Shown here in pieces: positions 21,823 to 25,195 of a stretch of DNA of 25,195 bases (position 1 is its first letter; each line of letters starts with the position of its first letter). Location of the stretch: NCBI GenBank assembly GCA_015064195.1, contig SVSO01000015.1, positions 1-25,195 on the forward strand, in the 5' to 3' direction. The DNA is from Oscillospiraceae bacterium (lineage in GTDB: Bacteria > Bacillota_A > Clostridia > Oscillospirales > CAG-272). The notes beneath the pieces are model-generated. The model was given only the letters and a program-made list of their open reading frames with translations, had not been told where the DNA came from and ran no database searches. Position numbers and translations under genes: made by a program.

Positions 21823-23304
21823 ATGGCAAAGCTGAAAATGCTGGCAATTGACCTCGGCGCATCCAGCGGACGCGGCATCGTGGGCAGCTTCGACGGAAGC
21901 CGTCTGACTCTGGAGGAGAATCATCGCTTCCCCAACGAACCGGTCATGGTCGCCGGCACATTCACATGGGATATGCTGAGAATCTTCCACGAGATCAAAA
22001 ATTCCATCCGCAAGTGCGCACTGTCCGATGACAAGGATATCAAATCCATCGGCATCGACACATGGGGCGTTGACTTCGGCCTCATCGATAAAAACGGCAA
22101 GCTGATGGCAAATCCCGTGCATTACCGTGATACCCGCACCGAGGGTATCATCGACTATGCCAATACCATCGTGCCCAGCAGTGAGCTTTACAAGACCACC
22201 GGTATCCAGTTCATGAATTTCAATACCGTCTTCCAGCTCCTCGCATCCCTGCGCGACAATCCCATCTATGTGCAGAATGCAGACAAGATGCTGCTTGTAC
22301 CGGATCTGCTCAACTATTTCCTCACCGGCGAAATGCGCACCGAGTATACCATCGCCTCCACCGGCGCACTGCTTGATGCAAAGAAGCGGGATTTTGCATA
22401 CGATCTGCTGGCAAAATACGGCATCCCGACGAACATTTTCGCGCCCATGGTTCAGCCCGGCACAAAGGTCGGCAAGCTGCTTCCCCAGGTTCTGGAGGAG
22501 GTTGGCGATATCCATGCCGATGTGGTCAACGTCGCGGCGCATGACACCGCTTCCGCTGTGGTGTCCGTTCCCGCAGAGGGCGACGATTTCGTATTCATCA
22601 GCTCCGGCACCTGGTCGCTGATGGGCACCGAAGTGAAGAATCCCATCATCACCGATGCATCCTACAAGTACGACTTCACCAATGAGGGCGGCGCTGAGGG
22701 CACCATCCGCTTCCTGAAGAATATCATGGGCCTGTGGCTCGAGCAGGAATCCAAGCGTCAGTGGGAGCGCGAGGGCAAGAAGTATACTTACGACGAGCTG
22801 TCGAATATGGCAATGGCATCGAAGCCCCTGCAGTCCATCATCAATCCCGACGACGCGCTCTTTGCTACCCCCGGCAATCTGCCGAAGAGAATCGCCGAAT
22901 ACTGCAAGACCACGGATCAGCACGTTCCGGAAAATCCGGGCGAGATCGTCCGCTGCATCTTTGAATCGCTGGCACTGCGCTATCGCTGGACGGTGGAGAA
23001 GATGGACGAGATGAAGGGCAAGAGAACGCCGTTCATCAACATCGTTGGCGGCGGCACCAAGGAAGCACCGCTTTGTCAGCTGGCAGCGGATGCCTGCGGT
23101 CGTCCCGTTTACGCCGGCCCTGTGGAAGCCACTGCCATCGGCAACATCGCTGTTCAGGCAATCGCGGCAGGCGAGATCAAGAATGTGGCCGAAGCGCGCG
23201 AGGTCGTACGCAATTCCTTCGAGATCCAGCATTACGAGCCGAAGGGCAATGCGGATATGTGGGATGATGGCTATGCACGCTTCTGCAAGCTGATCGGGGG
23301 GTAA
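21823..23304 (+). CDS. rhaB: Rhamnulokinase (FGGY carbohydrate kinase)
   Basis: A 493-residue cytoplasmic kinase. The N-terminal ATPase-fold motif DLGASSGR is at residues 10-17 and is typical of rhamnulokinases. Further landmarks are IGIDTWGVDFGL, HDTASAV, FISSGTWSLMG and the C-terminal NIVGGGTKEAPLCQLAAD. It phosphorylates L-rhamnulose to L-rhamnulose 1-phosphate with ATP. AAAGGAG lies 7-8 bases before the ATG. It is followed by rhaA after 51 bases, so the isomerase product is passed directly to the kinase. The length is normal for RhaB. Confidence 0.94.
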   Translation: MAKLKMLAIDLGASSGRGIVGSFDGSRLTLEENHRFPNEPVMVAGTFTWDMLRIFHEIKNSIRKCALSDDKDIKSIGIDTWGVDFGLIDKNGKLMANPVHYRDTRTEGIIDYANTIVPSSELYKTTGIQFMNFNTVFQLLASLRDNPIYVQNADKMLLVPDLLNYFLTGEMRTEYTIASTGALLDAKKRDFAYDLLAKYGIPTNIFAPMVQPGTKVGKLLPQVLEEVGDIHADVVNVAAHDTASAVVSVPAEGDDFVFISSGTWSLMGTEVKNPIITDASYKYDFTNEGGAEGTIRFLKNIMGLWLEQESKRQWEREGKKYTYDELSNMAMASKPLQSIINPDDALFATPGNLPKRIAEYCKTTDQHVPENPGEIVRCIFESLALRYRWTVEKMDEMKGKRTPFINIVGGGTKEAPLCQLAADACGRPVYAGPVEATAIGNIAVQAIAAGEIKNVAEAREVVRNSFEIQHYEPKGNADMWDDGYARFCKLIGG

Positions 23305-23355
23305 AATCATCACTTGCAAAACATAAATACAAAATATTAACAAAGGAGAATTATT

Positions 23356-24606
23356 ATGAGCACATTAAAGGCATATGAGCTTGCGAAAGAGCTTTACGCT
23401 TCCATCGGTGTGGATACCGATGCGGCCATCGAAAGACTGGCACAGATTCCGATTTCCATGCATTGCTGGCAGGGCGATGATGTCCGCGGCTTTGAAAATC
23501 CCAACGGCGACCTGACCGGCGGCATCCAGACCACCGGCAACTATCCCGGACGCGCCACCAATATTGACGAGCTTCGCGCCGACTTTGCCAAGGCTGCATC
23601 CATGATCCCCGGCAAAAAGCGCATCAACCTCCACTGCTTCTATCTTGACACGCTGGGCGAAAAGGTGGAACGCAACAAGATCGAACCCAAGCATTTTGCA
23701 TCGTGGGTTGAATGGGCCAAGGAGCAGAAGATCGGCGTTGACTTCAACTCCAGCTGCTTCTCCCATCCCATGAGCGAATCCGGCTTCACCCTGTCCAGCG
23801 CTGACAATGCTGTCCGCGAATACTGGATCGAGCATTCCATCCGCGCCCGTGAGATCGCCGAGTACATCGGTAAGGAAATGGGCGAGCCGGCCGTTACCAA
23901 CCACTGGATCCCCGACGGCTTCAAGGATATCCCCGTTGACCGTTACGGCTACCGCGAGCGCCTGATCGATTCTTACGACAGAATCTTCGCAGGTCAGAAG
24001 CGCGAATACAACCTGAATGCAGTGGAATCCAAGGTGTTCGGCATCGGCGCGGAATCCTGCACCATCGGCTCTCTCGAAATGTGCATGGGCTACGCAGTGA
24101 AGAACAACCTGCTCCTCACCCTCGATACCGGTCATTTCCATCCCACCGAGGTGGTTTCCGACAAGATTTCCTCCGCGCTCCTGTTCCTCGATGACATCCT
24201 GCTCCACGTTTCCCGCCCTGTTCGCTGGGACTCCGACCACGTTGTCATCTTCGACGACGAGCTGAAGGCAATCGCGCAGGAGATCATCCGCGGCGACTTC
24301 GACAAGCGCGTTCATATCGGTCTCGACTTCTTCGATGCTTCCATCAACCGCATTGCAGCATGGGTTATCGGTACCCGCAACATGCAGAAGGCGCTCATGT
24401 ACGCACTGCTTGAGCCGTCTGCGAAGCTCAAGGAGCTTGAGCTCGCCGGTGATTACACCTCCAGACTTGCACTGCTTGAGGAATACAAGTCCTATCCGTT
24501 TGCAGCAGTATGGGATTACTACTGCGAGCAGCAGGGCGTTCCGGTACGCGACGCATGGCTGGCTGAAGTTAAAAAGTACGAAGCTGACGTTCTTTCGAAG
24601 AGATAA
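23356..24606 (+). CDS. rhaA: L-rhamnose isomerase
   Basis: A 416-residue enzyme, close to the usual 419. Family landmarks are [38 protein letters not shown] and [11 protein letters not shown], the last with metal-binding Asp and His. It converts L-rhamnose to L-rhamnulose with divalent metal. AAAGGAG precedes the ATG. It is the last gene of the operon and is followed within 10 bases by a terminator. Rhamnulose-1-phosphate aldolase (rhaD) is not in the window, so the final step must be encoded elsewhere. Confidence 0.96.
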   Translation: MSTLKAYELAKELYASIGVDTDAAIERLAQIPISMHCWQGDDVRGFENPNGDLTGGIQTTGNYPGRATNIDELRADFAKAASMIPGKKRINLHCFYLDTLGEKVERNKIEPKHFASWVEWAKEQKIGVDFNSSCFSHPMSESGFTLSSADNAVREYWIEHSIRAREIAEYIGKEMGEPAVTNHWIPDGFKDIPVDRYGYRERLIDSYDRIFAGQKREYNLNAVESKVFGIGAESCTIGSLEMCMGYAVKNNLLLTLDTGHFHPTEVVSDKISSALLFLDDILLHVSRPVRWDSDHVVIFDDELKAIAQEIIRGDFDKRVHIGLDFFDASINRIAAWVIGTRNMQKALMYALLEPSAKLKELELAGDYTSRLALLEEYKSYPFAAVWDYYCEQQGVPVRDAWLAEVKKYEADVLSKR

Positions 24607-24616
24607 GATTTTTTTG

Positions 24617-24651
24617 GCAGGAGCATGATCGTTCGGTCATGCTCCTGCTTT
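24617..24651 (+). terminator. Terminator of the rhamnose operon
   Basis: A perfect 12-bp stem, GCAGGAGCATGA (24617-24628) with TCATGCTCCTGC (24637-24648), has an 8-base loop and a short TTT tail. A T-run also precedes the stem. It lies between the rhaA stop and the SD of the next gene, so the next gene may depend on readthrough or its own promoter. Confidence 0.82.
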
Positions 24652-24668
24652 GCCCGAAAGGACGGTAA

Positions 24669-25195
24669 ATGATGATAACCGAGAACAAAATCAGAACCGG
24701 CGACGGAAGCGAGGAGCATCCGTTTTGCTCAAAAGATGGCACAGCCGGCATTCAGACCGAGCTTGACGCGCTGACGCACGGCGGATGCCTGATGCTGACC
24801 TCGTCCCGATACAATCTTTCCAAAACGGTCGTAATCGACTCCTGTTCCCGCGCACTGACAGGACAGATCTGGTGCTGTAATACCGATCCGAACGGTGTGT
24901 TCGAATCAAAAGCGGGAACTAAGCTGCGGCTGATGGGAAAGGATTTTCCCGCCATCCGGATGGGAGACAAATCCGATCCCGTCAGCGGCTCGCGCGTGAG
25001 CGAGCTTGGCGTTCAGGGCGATATCCCGGGTATGGATACCCGTCCGCTGCTTGACTGGGCACATCCGGAAGCTTCCGCCGGCATCTGTATCGACAGGGTA
25101 CGGTGCGATCAGTGCGATTTTTCGAGATTATCCTTCTGCGGACTGGCAAACGGTATCTGCGCATCCGGAACCGCCATGACCGATGGCTGCGTGTT
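24669..25195 (+). CDS. Probable right-handed beta-helix (pectin-lyase-like) protein, 5' part
   Basis: The first 175 codons are visible; the gene runs off the window. After a short N-terminus it has DGTAGIQTELDALTHGGCL, typical of the opening of pectin-lyase-like beta-helix proteins, in which a DGT segment is followed by an amphipathic helix. Short strand-rich repeats follow (LMLTSSRYNLSKTVVI, TKLRLMGKDFPAIRMG). It is rich in cysteine and has no signal peptide, which is unusual for a secreted polysaccharide lyase. Two ATGs (24669 and 24672) follow an AAAGGA site. Placement beside rhamnose genes fits an enzyme acting on rhamnose-containing polysaccharide, but the enzyme class cannot be assigned from the fragment. 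Confidence 0.65.
   Translation, partial: MMITENKIRTGDGSEEHPFCSKDGTAGIQTELDALTHGGCLMLTSSRYNLSKTVVIDSCSRALTGQIWCCNTDPNGVFESKAGTKLRLMGKDFPAIRMGDKSDPVSGSRVSELGVQGDIPGMDTRPLLDWAHPEASAGICIDRVRCDQCDFSRLSFCGLANGICASGTAMTDGCV

Noticed and set aside
21718..23343. Minus-strand open frame of 541 codons opposite rhaB
   Set aside because: Rhamnulokinase on the plus strand is unambiguous; the opposite frame is a shadow.

Overview
The window looks like a chromosomal segment of a Gram-positive, spore-forming Clostridia-type anaerobe, probably gut-associated. Three things support this: a YqfC-YqfD-PhoH-YbeY-Era-RecO-MutS2 housekeeping cluster, a YlbJ-like sporulation membrane protein beside it, and several families of lipoprotein solute-binding proteins (SBPs) paired with AraC regulators. 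GC content is moderately high, Shine-Dalgarno (SD) sequences are strong (AAGGAG type), and many promoters match sigma-A/70 with exact TATAAT boxes. The species cannot be named from the sequence.

Layout. Positions 1-899 hold the 3' end of a 5'-nucleotidase-type phosphoesterase, ending at a bidirectional terminator. Positions 950-4322 (minus strand) form an operon in the order SBP-1, TIM-barrel sugar isomerase/epimerase, Gfo/Idh/MocA oxidoreductase. Positions 4435-6153 (minus) are a second SBP followed by a truncated copy of the isomerase gene. This is the product of a 1.83-kb tandem duplication whose junction has 2 bp of microhomology. An AraC regulator (6349-7146) diverges from SBP-2. A second divergent pair, SBP-3 (minus) and AraC-2 (plus), occupies 7189-9658. 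A small hypothetical gene, a RadC-like protein and the YlbJ-like gene fill 9649-11669.

Positions 11723-19863 (plus) are a tightly packed housekeeping/sporulation run: yqfC, yqfD, phoH, ybeY, a zinc-ribbon membrane protein, era, recO, mutS2, and a secreted or membrane-anchored Pro/Thr/Glu-rich protein. Positions 20048-24606 (plus) form an L-rhamnose operon of two TIM-barrel isomerase/epimerase proteins, rhamnulokinase and L-rhamnose isomerase, closed by a terminator. The window ends inside a gene of a probable right-handed beta-helix protein.

How the genes fit together. The left third appears to serve uptake and conversion of an unidentified glycan-derived sugar. SBPs capture it, AraC proteins regulate, and the isomerase and dehydrogenase convert it. 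No ABC permease or ATPase gene is present, so the SBPs must work with transporters encoded elsewhere. The right end handles L-rhamnose, possibly from pectin if the beta-helix protein is a polysaccharide-acting enzyme.

The most unusual feature is the SBP duplication. The two copies are almost identical at both ends (about 98% by eye), but a central tract of about 1.09 kb, covering most of the ligand-binding protein, is strongly diverged. Simple duplication and drift do not explain this. Recombination with a further paralogous SBP-isomerase locus is the best reading. No CRISPR array, tRNA, rRNA, transposase or integrase was seen, and there is no gene-free stretch longer than about 200 bases.
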